From Methylobacterium sp. (GTDB lineage Bacteria; Pseudomonadota; Alphaproteobacteria; Rhizobiales; Beijerinckiaceae): a stretch of 64,000 nucleotides of DNA. The notes under the pieces are model-generated. The model was given only the letters and a program-made list of their open reading frames with translations. It was not told where the DNA came from and ran no database searches. Below are positions 16,372 through 25,309 of the stretch, in pieces. How positions within the stretch are numbered: position 1 is the stretch's first letter; the number at the start of each line of letters is the position of its first letter. The DNA is taken from positions 36,001 through 100,000 of the forward strand of contig JADCBP010000011.1 of assembly GCA_020253445.1 (NCBI GenBank). Reading direction: 5' to 3'. The translations under genes and the position numbers were made by a program.

Positions 16372-18192
16372 TCAGCCAGTGAGCGCGGCGATGTAGGCAC
16401 GCCAGCCGCCGAGAGTGGAGATGTCAGTGGAGCCGATCAGGCCCTCGGGTTCAACCAGAAAACCCTTAGGCGCGGTGCCATCCGAGAGTTTCAGCGTGCC
16501 GATGCCGAGAGGGCTCGGAATGCCCGCGATGAAGCGCCCGAAACCGGCCGGCGGCAGCGCCCAGACCTCTGTCGCGATGGCGTGACCCGTGCCCGCCGCC
16601 ACGCGCAAGAGGCCGGGGCGTTTGGGCGGTCCGCCTGCCAGCGCATGCAGCCGGTAATCCGGCGCCGTGGAAACGGCGCGGCGAAACACGCCGCCATTCG
16701 AGGTCAGTTCATGGTTCAGCGGCATGCCCGAGAGATGCGCGCCCACGACGACGATCTCGATGAGCCCGTCGCGGCCGGGATCATCGAAACCGGTCTCGGC
16801 AGGAAGCGGCGCGCCCGTCGCGCCCATCGTCACGCCGCTCGCCTGATGGAAGGCGCGGGCCATCGCCGCGAGCCGGCCATCCGCGCCCGATGGCGCGATG
16901 AAGGTGAGGCCCGCCGCGCGGCCATCCGCGCGGAACGGCCCCGGTGCGGCGCAGGCCGCAAGATCGAGCAGGTTCACGAAATTGGTGTAGGTGCCGCAGC
17001 GGCTGTTCGGGCCGATCGGATCGGCAGCGAGATCGGCGACGGTCGGCGAAACGGGTGTTGTCGGCACGGCGAGCATGCCCGCCTGCCGCCAGATCGGCGC
17101 GATGGCCAGTTTCAACTCCGCGAGGCGATATTGCGCCCGGAAGAGCGTGCTCGCATCGAACTTTTCCGCGCCGGAGATGATGCCGCGCGTCACAGGATGC
17201 AGGCTCGCGGCGTTCGTCTTCAGGAAAGCGGCGATGGCGGCGTGGCGCTCCGCCACCCACGGACCCTCATAGAGAAGTGCCGCAGTTTCGAAGAACGCCG
17301 TGAAATCCACCGGCACGAGCTTCGCGCCGAGGCTTTCAAGCTGCGCAAGGCCGGCGTGATACGCCTTTTCCTGCAGGCCATCGCCAAAAAAGCGCAGATC
17401 CTCCGCGCGCGGCACGCCGATCACCGGATGCGGCTCGCTCGCCTGCTGTGGCACCAGCGGCACGGCGCGGCTGAATGGATCGGCCGAGTCCGGCCCGGCC
17501 ATCGCGGTGAAGGCCGCCCAGGCATCCTCGACCGTGAGCGCGAAGACCGAGACGCAATCGAGCGTGCGGCAGGCGGGCACCACGCCCCGGCCAGGCAGCG
17601 CACCCACACTCGGCTTGAGTCCCACGATGTTGTTCAATGCGGCGGGCACGCGGCCAGATCCGGCCGTATCCGTGCCAAGCGCAAACGTGACAAGCCCCCG
17701 CGCCACCGCTACCGCCGAACCGGAGGAGGAGCCGCCGGGCACGAGCGCGGGGTCGATCGCATTCAGCGGAATGGGGTAAGGCGAGCGCACGCCCACAAGG
17801 CCGGTCGCGAACTGGTCGAGATTGGTTTTTCCGATGAGGATCGCGCCTTTAGCCTTCGCGCGGGCTACGACGGTTGCATCTTCCGCCGGCCAATAGGCGA
17901 AATCCGGGCAGGCGGCCGTGGTGGGCATGCCGGCCGCGTCGATATTGTCCTTCGCCGCGAAAGGCAGGCCCCAGAGCGGAGTGCCCACGGGATCGAAGGG
18001 GGGCAGCTTTTCCGCCGCCGCGATCGCCTCCGCTTCCGGCTGAAGCGTGATGAAGATGCCGGGATCATGCGCGGCCGCGATGCGCCGATAGGCTTCGCGG
18101 ATGATCGCGGCCGGCTGGCCACCCGCCTGATAATGCGCATGCAGCGCCATGCGGGTGAAGGGCAGGCCGGCGAGGGCGGGAGGCGAGGTCAT
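16372..18192 (-). CDS. atzF: AtzF-like allophanate hydrolase
   Basis: A 606-residue two-domain protein. The N-terminal amidase-signature domain has Lys81 (FAAKDNID), Ser155 in PGGSSSGSA and nucleophile Ser179 in GTDTAGSGR. The C-terminal domain of about 150 residues begins near LSGMPLNHELTSNGG and runs through IGIPSPLGIGTLKLSDG-type sequence, matching the allophanate hydrolase C-terminal domain. AtzF converts allophanate (or dicarboxyurea-type products) to ammonia and CO2. ATG 18192 is used because it overlaps the ATPase stop by 4 bp. It sits between the transporter and AtzG genes, making it the last enzymatic step of the pathway. Confidence 0.9.
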   Translation of the reverse strand: MTSPPALAGLPFTRMALHAHYQAGGQPAAIIREAYRRIAAAHDPGIFITLQPEAEAIAAAEKLPPFDPVGTPLWGLPFAAKDNIDAAGMPTTAACPDFAYWPAEDATVVARAKAKGAILIGKTNLDQFATGLVGVRSPYPIPLNAIDPALVPGGSSSGSAVAVARGLVTFALGTDTAGSGRVPAALNNIVGLKPSVGALPGRGVVPACRTLDCVSVFALTVEDAWAAFTAMAGPDSADPFSRAVPLVPQQASEPHPVIGVPRAEDLRFFGDGLQEKAYHAGLAQLESLGAKLVPVDFTAFFETAALLYEGPWVAERHAAIAAFLKTNAASLHPVTRGIISGAEKFDASTLFRAQYRLAELKLAIAPIWRQAGMLAVPTTPVSPTVADLAADPIGPNSRCGTYTNFVNLLDLAACAAPGPFRADGRAAGLTFIAPSGADGRLAAMARAFHQASGVTMGATGAPLPAETGFDDPGRDGLIEIVVVGAHLSGMPLNHELTSNGGVFRRAVSTAPDYRLHALAGGPPKRPGLLRVAAGTGHAIATEVWALPPAGFGRFIAGIPSPLGIGTLKLSDGTAPKGFLVEPEGLIGSTDISTLGGWRAYIAALTG

Positions 18193-19217
18193 GGGAATCT
18201 TCCGGCGAGGGGGAAATGGCAGGCGGCGGCATGGCCGGGTGCAAGGGGAAGAAGCGTCGGCATGGCCTCGCGGCAACGGCTTTGAGCGTGCGGGCAGCGG
18301 CCTGCGAAGCGGCAGGTCTTCGGGTCCGGGTCCACGGGGCTCGCGATCTCGCCCGACAGCCGCAGGCGTTCGGAGGCGGGGCGGTTCGCGTCGGGAAGGG
18401 CGGCGATCAGCGCCTTCGTATAGGGGTGGCGGGGCTCGCCGAACACGGTTTCGGCCGGTCCCGTTTCCACGATCTTGCCGAGATACATCACCAGCACCCG
18501 ATCACAGAGAAGGCGGACCACGTTGAGATCGTGGCTCACGAAAAGATAGCTCATGCCGAGATCGCGCTTCAGCGTCTCGAGCAGTTGCAGGATCACGACC
18601 TGGACGGAAACATCCAGCGCGGCGGTCGGTTCGTCGAGGATCAGCAATTCGGGTTCGACCGCGATCGCGCGCGCGATGCCGACGCGGGCCCTCTGCCCGC
18701 CGGAAAGCTGGTGCGAGAAGCGCGGCAGGAGTTCGAGCGGCAGTCCGCAGCGGGTCGCGCTGTCCTCCACCTTCGCGCGCAAGCCCTCGCCCTTGAGGCC
18801 GCGCAGGCGCTTCAGCGGGTCAGCAATCGCGTCGAAGGCGGAAAAGCGCGGGTTGATGCTCTCCCCCGCATCCTGGAACACCATCTGGATTTTCACGCGC
18901 TCCGGCCTGGTTGCGAAACGGCGCGCCGAATGGTGCGTCAGTTCCTGCCCCGCCAGCCGGATCGAGCCGTCATTCGCGTCGATCAGCCGCGCGACCAGCC
19001 GGACGAGAGTCGATTTGCCGCAACCCGATTCCCCCACCAGCCCCACGGTTTCGCCGCGCCCGATCGCAAAACTCACATCATCCACCGCATGCAGGCGCGG
19101 CGCGGCCTCCGGGCCTTTCTTCAGCCGGCGGAAGAGCCGCGCGACGGGCGAGCCCTGCGGCTTCAGCCCATAGCGCTTGGAGAGTTCGGCGACATCGAGC
19201 AGCGGCTCCGGCTTCAT
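18189..19217 (-). CDS. ABC transporter ATPase, OppF-like
   Basis: A 342-residue nucleotide-binding subunit. Walker A GESGCGKST is near 60-68, the signature LSGGQRARVGIARA near 168, Walker B LLILDEPTAALD, and the switch His in FVSHD. The C-terminal oligopeptide/dipeptide extension (RHPYTKALIAALP, then CRFAGRCPHAQSRC) places it in the Opp/Dpp family; the Cys-rich tail resembles the FeS-binding motif seen in these ATPases. The start overlaps OppD by 4 bp and the stop overlaps AtzF by 4 bp. Transport substrate is predicted to feed the AtzE/F enzymes. Confidence 0.92.
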   Translation of the reverse strand: MKPEPLLDVAELSKRYGLKPQGSPVARLFRRLKKGPEAAPRLHAVDDVSFAIGRGETVGLVGESGCGKSTLVRLVARLIDANDGSIRLAGQELTHHSARRFATRPERVKIQMVFQDAGESINPRFSAFDAIADPLKRLRGLKGEGLRAKVEDSATRCGLPLELLPRFSHQLSGGQRARVGIARAIAVEPELLILDEPTAALDVSVQVVILQLLETLKRDLGMSYLFVSHDLNVVRLLCDRVLVMYLGKIVETGPAETVFGEPRHPYTKALIAALPDANRPASERLRLSGEIASPVDPDPKTCRFAGRCPHAQSRCREAMPTLLPLAPGHAAACHFPLAGRFP

Positions 19218-20197
19218 GCGGCGCGCTCCACGGGCAGAGGATTATGGCAGGCCAGTGCGGTTTTTTGCGCCGCATCGAGGGCGGGGAGGGGCTGGGCGCA
19301 AAGCGCGAGGCGGCGCGGGCAGCGCGCGGCATAGCGGCAGGCCGGCAGATCGGCCGCGCGCAGATCCGGCAGGCCGCCCGCTATGGTGCGCAGATCGGCG
19401 AGCCGGCTCGTAGAGCCCGGCGTCGCGGCGATCAGCGCCGCCGTATAGGGGTGGCGCGGTGTTGCGAAAAGCGCGGCCTTCGGCTGCGCCTCCACGACAT
19501 GACCGGCATGCATCACGACGATGCGGTCCGCACGCTCGGCGGCAAGGCCGAGATCATGCGTGATGAAGATCGTCGCCATGCCGGTCCGGGCAGCGCGGTC
19601 GGCGATGATGTCCATGATGACCGCCTGCGTCGTCACGTCGAGCCCGGTGGTCGGCTCGTCGGCGATCAGGAGGGAGGGCCGGGCAGCGAGCGCAATCGCG
19701 ATCATCACGCGCTGGCACATGCCGCCGGAGAGTTCGAACGGATAGGCCTTCGCGCGCCGGGCGGGGTCGGTGATGCCGACGCTTTCCAGCAGCGCGATGG
19801 CCGTTTTCGGCGCGGCATTCGGCGTCACATTGGCGTGGCGCAGCAGAACATCGGCGATCTGGTCGCCGACGCGGCGAATGGGGTTCAGCGCCGTGCGTGG
19901 GTTCTGGAAGATCATCGCGATTTCGCGGCCGCGAAGGCCGGCGAGCGTGTGACGGTCGGCCTGCAGAAGGTCAAGTGCGCCCAGGACCGCGCGTCCCGAG
20001 GTCACGCGCGCGGCCGGATCGAGAATGCCCATTACCGCATAGGCCGTGACCGATTTGCCGGAACCGGATTCACCGACGACCGCGACGGTCTCGCCCTTGG
20101 CGACATGGAAATTCACGCGTTCCAGCGCCTTCACCACGCCACCGCGGGTGCGGAACTCCACCGAGAGATCCTCGACGAGGAGGGCGGGGGTGGCCAT
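19214..20197 (-). CDS. ABC transporter ATPase, OppD-like
   Basis: A 327-residue ATPase. It has Walker A GESGSGKS, signature LSGGMCQRVMIAIAL, Walker B LLIADEPTTGLDV and switch His in FITHD, then the Opp/Dpp C-terminal RHPYTAALIAATPG and CRYAARCPRRLALC. ATG 20197 follows a GGAGG on the minus strand at proper spacing and sits 1 bp beyond the permease stop, so it is preferred to the in-frame ATG at 20239. It forms the second ATPase of the transporter. The signature carries GGMCQRV instead of the usual GGMRQRV. Confidence 0.92.
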   Translation of the reverse strand: MATPALLVEDLSVEFRTRGGVVKALERVNFHVAKGETVAVVGESGSGKSVTAYAVMGILDPAARVTSGRAVLGALDLLQADRHTLAGLRGREIAMIFQNPRTALNPIRRVGDQIADVLLRHANVTPNAAPKTAIALLESVGITDPARRAKAYPFELSGGMCQRVMIAIALAARPSLLIADEPTTGLDVTTQAVIMDIIADRAARTGMATIFITHDLGLAAERADRIVVMHAGHVVEAQPKAALFATPRHPYTAALIAATPGSTSRLADLRTIAGGLPDLRAADLPACRYAARCPRRLALCAQPLPALDAAQKTALACHNPLPVERAA

Positions 20198-20198
20198 G

Positions 20199-21056
20199 TC
20201 AGGTCCTCCGCCGCGGGTCAACGATGTCGCGCAACCCATCGCCCAAGAGGTTGAAGCAGAAGACCGCGAGCATCAGCGCCACGCCCGGAAAGAACGCGAT
20301 CCACCATTCGCCGGAGACCATGAAGGCCGCGCCCTCCGCGACCATGATGCCCCATTCGGGCGTGGGCGGGCGCACACCAAGCCCGATGAAGGAGAGCCCG
20401 GCCGCGTTCAAAATCGCGTAGCCCATGGTCAGTGACATCTGCACCACGAGGATGGGGAAGACATTCGGCAAAATCTGGAACAGCACGATGCGGGCATCGC
20501 CATTGCCGGAAAGCCGCGCGGCCTCCACAAAACCGGCCTCGCGCCGGATATTGGCCTCGGCGCGTGCGACCCGGGCGTAAAGCGGGAAATTCACAATCGC
20601 CGTGGCAATCACGATGTTGGTCACCGAATTGCCGAGTGCGGCCACGATGCCCATAGCCAGCACGAAAAGCGGGAAGGCCATGATGGTATCAGCGATGCGC
20701 ATCACGATGCGTTCGACCCAGCCGCCGAAAAACCCCGCCGCGATGCCCGAAAGCCCGCCCAGCACGAAGACGAGGGCCACGGAAGCGACCGCGATGGTCA
20801 GATCCAGACGCGTTGCCACCACCACGCGGGAGAAGATGTCGCGCCCGAGCTGATCCGTGCCGAACCAGTGCTGCGCGGAAGGGGCCTGAAGCGCCCGGCT
20901 CGTATTGCTCGCCAGCGGATCATAGGGAACCAGCGCCGGACCGAGGATGGCGGCGATCAGGATCAGCACGAAGAGGCCGAAGGCGAAGCCCGTGACCGGG
21001 TTTTCGCCGATCACGTAGCGCGCGTGGGCGAGGGCGCCGGGGGATGCGCCGCTCAT
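20199..21056 (-). CDS. ABC transporter permease, OppC/DppC-like
   Basis: A 285-residue inner-membrane permease with six predicted spans. The N-terminal OppC_N segment contains ILGPALVPYDPL followed by HWFGTDQLGRDIFSR, the hallmark of DppC-type permeases. The EAA loop is represented by EAARLSGNGDARIVLFQILPN. It overlaps the OppB-like gene by 4 bp. It pairs with OppB, OppD and OppF and the Tat-exported binding protein. Confidence 0.92.
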   Translation of the reverse strand: MSGASPGALAHARYVIGENPVTGFAFGLFVLILIAAILGPALVPYDPLASNTSRALQAPSAQHWFGTDQLGRDIFSRVVVATRLDLTIAVASVALVFVLGGLSGIAAGFFGGWVERIVMRIADTIMAFPLFVLAMGIVAALGNSVTNIVIATAIVNFPLYARVARAEANIRREAGFVEAARLSGNGDARIVLFQILPNVFPILVVQMSLTMGYAILNAAGLSFIGLGVRPPTPEWGIMVAEGAAFMVSGEWWIAFFPGVALMLAVFCFNLLGDGLRDIVDPRRRT

Positions 21057-22066
21057 GAATCGAGCCTCACGCGCGGATCGATCAGCCCATAGGCAATGTC
21101 GATCAGAAGGTTCAGCGTCACGTAAAGCGCGGCCATCGTCAGCACGAAGCCCTGCACCGGCGCGTAATCGGAGGCGATCAGCGCTTCCACCGCAAAGGAG
21201 CCAATGCCCGGCCAGGCGAAGACCTTCTCCACCAGCACATTCGCGCCGAGCAGGAAGGAGAGCACCATGCCGAGCGTGGTGATCACCGGCAGCACCGCGT
21301 TCCGGAAGGCGTAAGTGACGATCACCTCCGCCGGCGAAAGCCCGCTCGCCCGCGCCGTGCGAACGAAATCGGAGGAGAGCACCGCGAGCATCGAGGCGCG
21401 GGTCATCCGCGCAATCGGGGCCAGCGCGAAGATCGACAGGCTAAGCGCCGGCAGGGCAAGCTGCTTTGCCGCGCCGAAGAACACCTCGCCGTCGCGCGCC
21501 AGGATGGAATCCACGAGGTAGAAGCCGGTGACATGCGCCGGCGGGGAAAGAAACACATCGAGCCGCCCCACGGGCGATGGCGCCCAGCCGAGGCGGAAAT
21601 AGAAGACATAGACCAGCAGCAGCCCGGTGAAGAACACCGGCAGCGACACGCCGGCGGTCGATACCACACGTGTCACATGGTCGATGGCGCTGCCCGGTTT
21701 CGTCGCGGCGATAATACCCATGGGCACCGCGAGGATCACCGCCAGCATCAGCCCGATCAGCGTCAGTTCCGCCGAAGCGGGCAGCCGTGTCGCGATCTCG
21801 CGCGCGACGGGCTGCCCCGTGGTCAGCGACTGGCCCAGTTCGCCACGGACAAGATCCTTCACATAGCGGCCGAACTGTTCGATCAGCGGGCGATCCGTCC
21901 CAAGCTTGGCGCGGATTTCGGCGATCGCCTGTTCCGTGGCGGCGGGACCGGCGAAATAGGCGGCGGGATCGCCCGGAAGTGCGCGCGTCAGCAGGAAAGT
22001 CACGATCACCACGCCGATCAGGCTCGGGATCGCCGACATCAGCCGGTTGAGGATCAGGGAGAGCAT
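21053..22066 (-). CDS. ABC transporter permease, OppB/DppB-like
   Basis: A 337-residue inner-membrane permease. The N-terminus ILNRLMSAIPSLIGVVIVTFLL is the first span, followed by the family ALPGDPAAYFAG. The EAA-loop region RTARASGLSPAEVIVTYAFRNAVLP is intact. ATG 22066 is chosen over 22114 because the upstream residues would run through a strong hairpin and are not family-like. It is 56 bp downstream of the binding-protein gene, the only sizeable gap within the operon. Confidence 0.92.
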   Translation of the reverse strand: MLSLILNRLMSAIPSLIGVVIVTFLLTRALPGDPAAYFAGPAATEQAIAEIRAKLGTDRPLIEQFGRYVKDLVRGELGQSLTTGQPVAREIATRLPASAELTLIGLMLAVILAVPMGIIAATKPGSAIDHVTRVVSTAGVSLPVFFTGLLLVYVFYFRLGWAPSPVGRLDVFLSPPAHVTGFYLVDSILARDGEVFFGAAKQLALPALSLSIFALAPIARMTRASMLAVLSSDFVRTARASGLSPAEVIVTYAFRNAVLPVITTLGMVLSFLLGANVLVEKVFAWPGIGSFAVEALIASDYAPVQGFVLTMAALYVTLNLLIDIAYGLIDPRVRLDS

Positions 22067-22092
22067 GAGATCCCGTTTCTCGAGAGGGAGAA

Positions 22093-22111
22093 GCCGCCCG
22101 CAAGGGGCGGC
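22093..22111 (-). promoter_or_regulatory. intercistronic GC-rich hairpin after the binding-protein gene
   Basis: A perfect inverted repeat GCCGCCC (22093-22099) and GGGCGGC (22105-22111) with a 5-nt loop, in the gap between the binding-protein stop and the OppB start. No T-run follows in the direction of transcription, so it looks like an mRNA 3'-stabilising or partial read-through element, a common way to keep binding protein above permease levels. Confidence 0.6.
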
Positions 22112-22122
22112 CATTCGTCGCG

Positions 22123-23739
22123 TTACGCCTTGGCGAGCTGGCGATAATCGAGCTGCCGGTGGAACCAGTAGCGATAGCCGGAAATGTTCTTCTGCATCGC
22201 GACGTTCAGCAGCGGCTGGTAGAGCGGGATGCGCGGCACCTCCTCGAAGGAAAGATCGATGAACCCCTTCACGGCCGCCTCGTAGGCGGCCTTCTCGCCA
22301 TTCGCGCCGGCCGTGCGGGCGGCATCGATGAAGGCATCCATCTTCGGGTTCTGGTAACTCATCGTGTTGAAGACGGCATTCTGGCCGTGATAGGCCCAGA
22401 AGAAAAAATATTCCGGGTAATTCAGCCAGCCGCCGAAGGTATTGGTAATCAGCGGCATGTTCTTCTTCAGCAGTTCATTGCGCCAGTTCGCGCCCGGCAC
22501 CTTGTTGATCGTGACCTTGATGCCGATTTGCGCCAGGCTTTCCTGCACCAGAATGCAGAGCGGCTCGTTCACTCCGGCGAGCCCGAGATCGAAGGACAGC
22601 GTGGTCTCGAAGCCGTTGGGCACGCCCGCTTCCGCCATCAGCGCCTTCGCTTTGGCGAGATCGGTGGTGTAGCCGTGCTTCTGCGGCCACTCGAAGCCTG
22701 TGGCCAGATTGTCCTTGTCGCCGAACATCGGGATTGCCTGCCCGAAGAGCACGGCCTCCATGATCTTCTGGTAGGGGATGGCATAGGCCACGGCCTGGCG
22801 CACCTTCACGTTGGTGAAGGGACCCTCCTTGGCGTTCATGCCGATATATTGCAACGCGTTTTCCACCGGCGTGCCGATGACCGTGAGCTTCTGCGCGGCG
22901 CGCAGTTCCTGGAAATCCTTGTTGGGAAGATCGAAGGAGATATCCGCATCGCCCCGCTCCAGCAGCGCCCGGCGATTGCCGGCGGAGGGGATGGTGCGCC
23001 AGATCACGCGCTTCAGCTTCGGCAGGGGGCCGCCCTTCCAATCCTCGAAGCGTTCATAGACGACTTCCGTTCCCGGTTGCCAGCGCGTGACCTTGTAGGC
23101 GCCGCCGCCCGCGCCGTTGTTCTTGGTGAATTCCATCGCCCAGGGGTCTTGGGCGGTCGCGTTCTTCTTGCACAACTCAGAATTGTAGATCGTCGGCACC
23201 GGAACCGCGAGATCAGGGATCGTCATGTGATCCTTGCGCAAGAGGTCGATGCGGAAGGTCCGGTCGTCCACCGCGACGAACTGCTCCGGTTTTTCGAGGC
23301 TCCCCGCCTTCATCTGGAAGGTGGGGAAGCCGCCGACGGTCACCGCGCGGTCGAAGGACCATTTCACATCCTTCGCGGTGATCGGCGTGCCGTCATGGAA
23401 CGTGGCGCCGCGCTTCAAGGTGAAGGCGATGGAATTCGCACCCACCTTCATATCCTCGGCGAGTTCAGGCTCGATCTTCTGGAAATCGTAATGGTCGTTG
23501 CCGTTGGCGTCCTTCTTCACGCCATAGGTCATCAGGCGATCGTAGGTGTTCCACGAAACCTCATAGGCGGGGCGGTTGGCGCCGACGCCGTGGATGTCCT
23601 GGCTGTTGGGTGCATTCTCGGAAATCGCGAGAAGCGTCTCGTTGCGCGCCTGCGCTCCGGCGGAAGAGGGCAGGATCGCCGGAGCGGCAAGGCCCGCGGT
23701 TACGGCGGCGGAGGATTTCAGGAAATCGCGGCGGCGCAT
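22123..23739 (-). CDS. peptide/nickel-type (SBP_bac_5) ABC substrate-binding protein, Tat-exported
   Basis: A 538-residue periplasmic binding protein. The N-terminus MRRRDFLKSSAAVTAGL is a twin-arginine signal with cleavage expected after AGA near residue 30. The mature part has family-5 features, for example AFTLKRGATFHDGTPITAKDVKWSFDR. First gene of the nine-gene operon; a GGGAG precedes the ATG. The Opp-type fold accepts peptides, but relatives bind diverse ligands; linkage to AtzFGEH suggests a ureide, carboxybiuret-like or oxamate-like amide, which is inference. Confidence 0.92.
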   Translation of the reverse strand: MRRRDFLKSSAAVTAGLAAPAILPSSAGAQARNETLLAISENAPNSQDIHGVGANRPAYEVSWNTYDRLMTYGVKKDANGNDHYDFQKIEPELAEDMKVGANSIAFTLKRGATFHDGTPITAKDVKWSFDRAVTVGGFPTFQMKAGSLEKPEQFVAVDDRTFRIDLLRKDHMTIPDLAVPVPTIYNSELCKKNATAQDPWAMEFTKNNGAGGGAYKVTRWQPGTEVVYERFEDWKGGPLPKLKRVIWRTIPSAGNRRALLERGDADISFDLPNKDFQELRAAQKLTVIGTPVENALQYIGMNAKEGPFTNVKVRQAVAYAIPYQKIMEAVLFGQAIPMFGDKDNLATGFEWPQKHGYTTDLAKAKALMAEAGVPNGFETTLSFDLGLAGVNEPLCILVQESLAQIGIKVTINKVPGANWRNELLKKNMPLITNTFGGWLNYPEYFFFWAYHGQNAVFNTMSYQNPKMDAFIDAARTAGANGEKAAYEAAVKGFIDLSFEEVPRIPLYQPLLNVAMQKNISGYRYWFHRQLDYRQLAKA

Positions 23740-24045
23740 CGGAAAGGCTCCCGGTCAGTGCATGGCCTCGCGTCGCGGCGCGAGTTGGAAAGACAGCCCG
23801 CAAGCCCGGTGCCAGAATCAAGAAAGATGTCTCAGGGTCGGAAACCTGTGCGTGTTCAAGGAGAAAACCAGATTTTGCCGGGTTCAGATCTTGTGCTTAA
23901 AATCTGAGCAAAGAAAAATATGTATGCAATTTACCTCATAGTGCATAGATTTTATGCAGATTAGGGACCGGTTGGTGCTCTCGCGATTCTCGGTTATCGA
24001 GGGAGATCGTCGCTTCTCGGCGGGCGATGCGACGGGGCAAAGGGC
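23740..24045 (+). promoter_or_regulatory. divergent promoter region between the transporter operon and the GntR gene
   Basis: A 306-bp non-coding stretch, markedly AT-rich from about 23860 to 23970 and GC-rich at both ends. It must hold promoters for both the minus-strand operon and the plus-strand regulator. The only structured signal seen is a set of TATGCA/TGCATA half-sites at 23923-23958, listed separately. No other gene is evident. Confidence 0.6.
23923..23958 (+). promoter_or_regulatory. candidate GntR operator
   Basis: TGCATA (23942-23947) and TATGCA (23953-23958) form a perfect inverted repeat separated by 5 bp, and a further TATGCA lies at 23923-23928. The three half-sites lie in the centre of the divergent intergenic region, about 90-120 bp before the GntR start. 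Placement and symmetry fit a dimeric regulator; which protein binds is inferred. Confidence 0.5.
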
Positions 24046-24714
24046 ATGGGCGTGGAGCGGCTCACTCGCTCGGAACAGATCCGGATGGATCTGACCGATC
24101 AGATCCTGGGCGGGCATCGCCCGCCCGGCTCCGCGCTCGACGAGCAGGAACTCGCCGCGAGCTACGGTGTCTCGCGCACGCCGGTGCGGGAGGCGTTGCG
24201 CCTGCTGGCGGCGAGCGGGCTGGTGGCCCATCGGCCCAATCACGGGGCGGAAGTGGCGGCGCCAAGCGCCACCGACCTGCGCGACATGTTTCAGGTGATG
24301 GCCGATCTCGAGGGCCTCTGCGCCGGCTATGCGGCGCGGGCCATGCCGCCGGACGCACGCCGCCAGCTGGCCGATCTGCACGAAACGATGGCCGCGATCG
24401 TGCGGGCCGGGGACAGCACCGCTTATTCCGCCGCCAACGAGAGGCTGCATGGCTTGATTTATCACGGCAGCCAGAACAGCTACCTTGTCGAGATCACGGC
24501 GCAGACGCGCCAGCGCCTCAGGCCCTATCGGCGCGCGCAATTCGCAACCCTCGGCCGGCTCGCCGCCTCCCATGCCGAGCACGAAAGCATCGTGCAGGCG
24601 ATCCTCAGGGGCGACCGGATGGCCGCCCAACGCCATATGGCCGAACATATCCTGGTGGTCCGCGATGCCTTCCTGCGGCTTGCCGAAGGTGGCGATGTGG
24701 AAGCGGCGGAATAG
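24046..24714 (+). CDS. GntR-family (FCD domain) transcriptional regulator
   Basis: A 222-residue regulator. The N-terminal winged helix-turn-helix includes EQELAASYGVSRTPVREALRLL and GLVAHRPNHGAEV; the C-terminal FCD ligand domain has the metal-type His positions (HGLIYHGS and AEHESIVQAI...AEHI). Divergently transcribed from the ABC/AtzFGEH operon, it most likely controls that operon in response to a small carboxylate or amide ligand. It is followed 4 bp later by the LOG-family gene, so the two are likely co-transcribed. Confidence 0.9.
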   Translation: MGVERLTRSEQIRMDLTDQILGGHRPPGSALDEQELAASYGVSRTPVREALRLLAASGLVAHRPNHGAEVAAPSATDLRDMFQVMADLEGLCAGYAARAMPPDARRQLADLHETMAAIVRAGDSTAYSAANERLHGLIYHGSQNSYLVEITAQTRQRLRPYRRAQFATLGRLAASHAEHESIVQAILRGDRMAAQRHMAEHILVVRDAFLRLAEGGDVEAAE

Positions 24715-24718
24715 CACG

Positions 24719-25309
24719 ATGACCCGACAGATCTCCTCCATCGCCGTGTTTTCCGGTTCGAATTTCGGTGGCCATGAGGCTTATGCCGCAGGGGCGAAGG
24801 CGCTTGGCACGGAGCTTGCCGGCCGCGGCATCCGGCTTGTCTATGGTGGCACGAACAAGGGGCTGATGGGCGTGCTGGCCGATGCCGTGCTGGCCGGTGG
24901 AGGCGAGGCGCATGGCGTGATCACCGAGCGTCTGGCCGCCAAGGGGCACGGCCATCCCGGCCTGACCGTGAGCGAAACGGTGAACGACATGCGCGCGAGA
25001 AAGCGCCGCATGGCCGATCTCGCCGATGCCTTCATCGCGCTTCCCGGCGGCATCGGCACGCTTGAGGAATTCATGGAGGTCTGGACGCTGAACCAGCTCG
25101 GCGAGTTCATGAAACCGGCCGGATTGCTGAACATTCGCGGCTTTTATGATCCCCTCATGGGCATGATCGACCACATGATCGCCGAGAGCTTCCTGCCGCC
25201 GCAGCATCGCGATGGCATCGTGCTCGATGCCTCCCCCGCCGCGCTCATCGACGGGCTCATCACCTTTCAGCCGGTCACGGTGGCGAAGTGGCTGGAACCG
25301 GCGCCGTGA
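24719..25309 (+). CDS. LOG-family (TIGR00730) nucleoside 5'-monophosphate phosphoribohydrolase
   Basis: A 196-residue Rossmann-fold enzyme. The family motif ALPGGIGTLEEFMEVW is complete and the preceding RKRRMADLADAF supplies the catalytic Arg. YGGTNKGLMGVLAD is also typical. LOG proteins release a free base from cytokinin riboside monophosphate or AMP-like nucleotides. ATG 24719 lies 4 bp after the GntR stop. Its 3' end overlaps the convergent LysR gene by 35 bp. In the context of N-heterocycle catabolism a base-releasing activity is attractive, but a general 'LOG' role cannot be excluded. Confidence 0.88.
   Translation: MTRQISSIAVFSGSNFGGHEAYAAGAKALGTELAGRGIRLVYGGTNKGLMGVLADAVLAGGGEAHGVITERLAAKGHGHPGLTVSETVNDMRARKRRMADLADAFIALPGGIGTLEEFMEVWTLNQLGEFMKPAGLLNIRGFYDPLMGMIDHMIAESFLPPQHRDGIVLDASPAALIDGLITFQPVTVAKWLEPAP

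Noticed and set aside
16033..18285. 750-codon plus-strand frame
   Set aside because: Antisense to the AtzF/AtzG-like genes and Arg/His/Gly-rich without any family motif.
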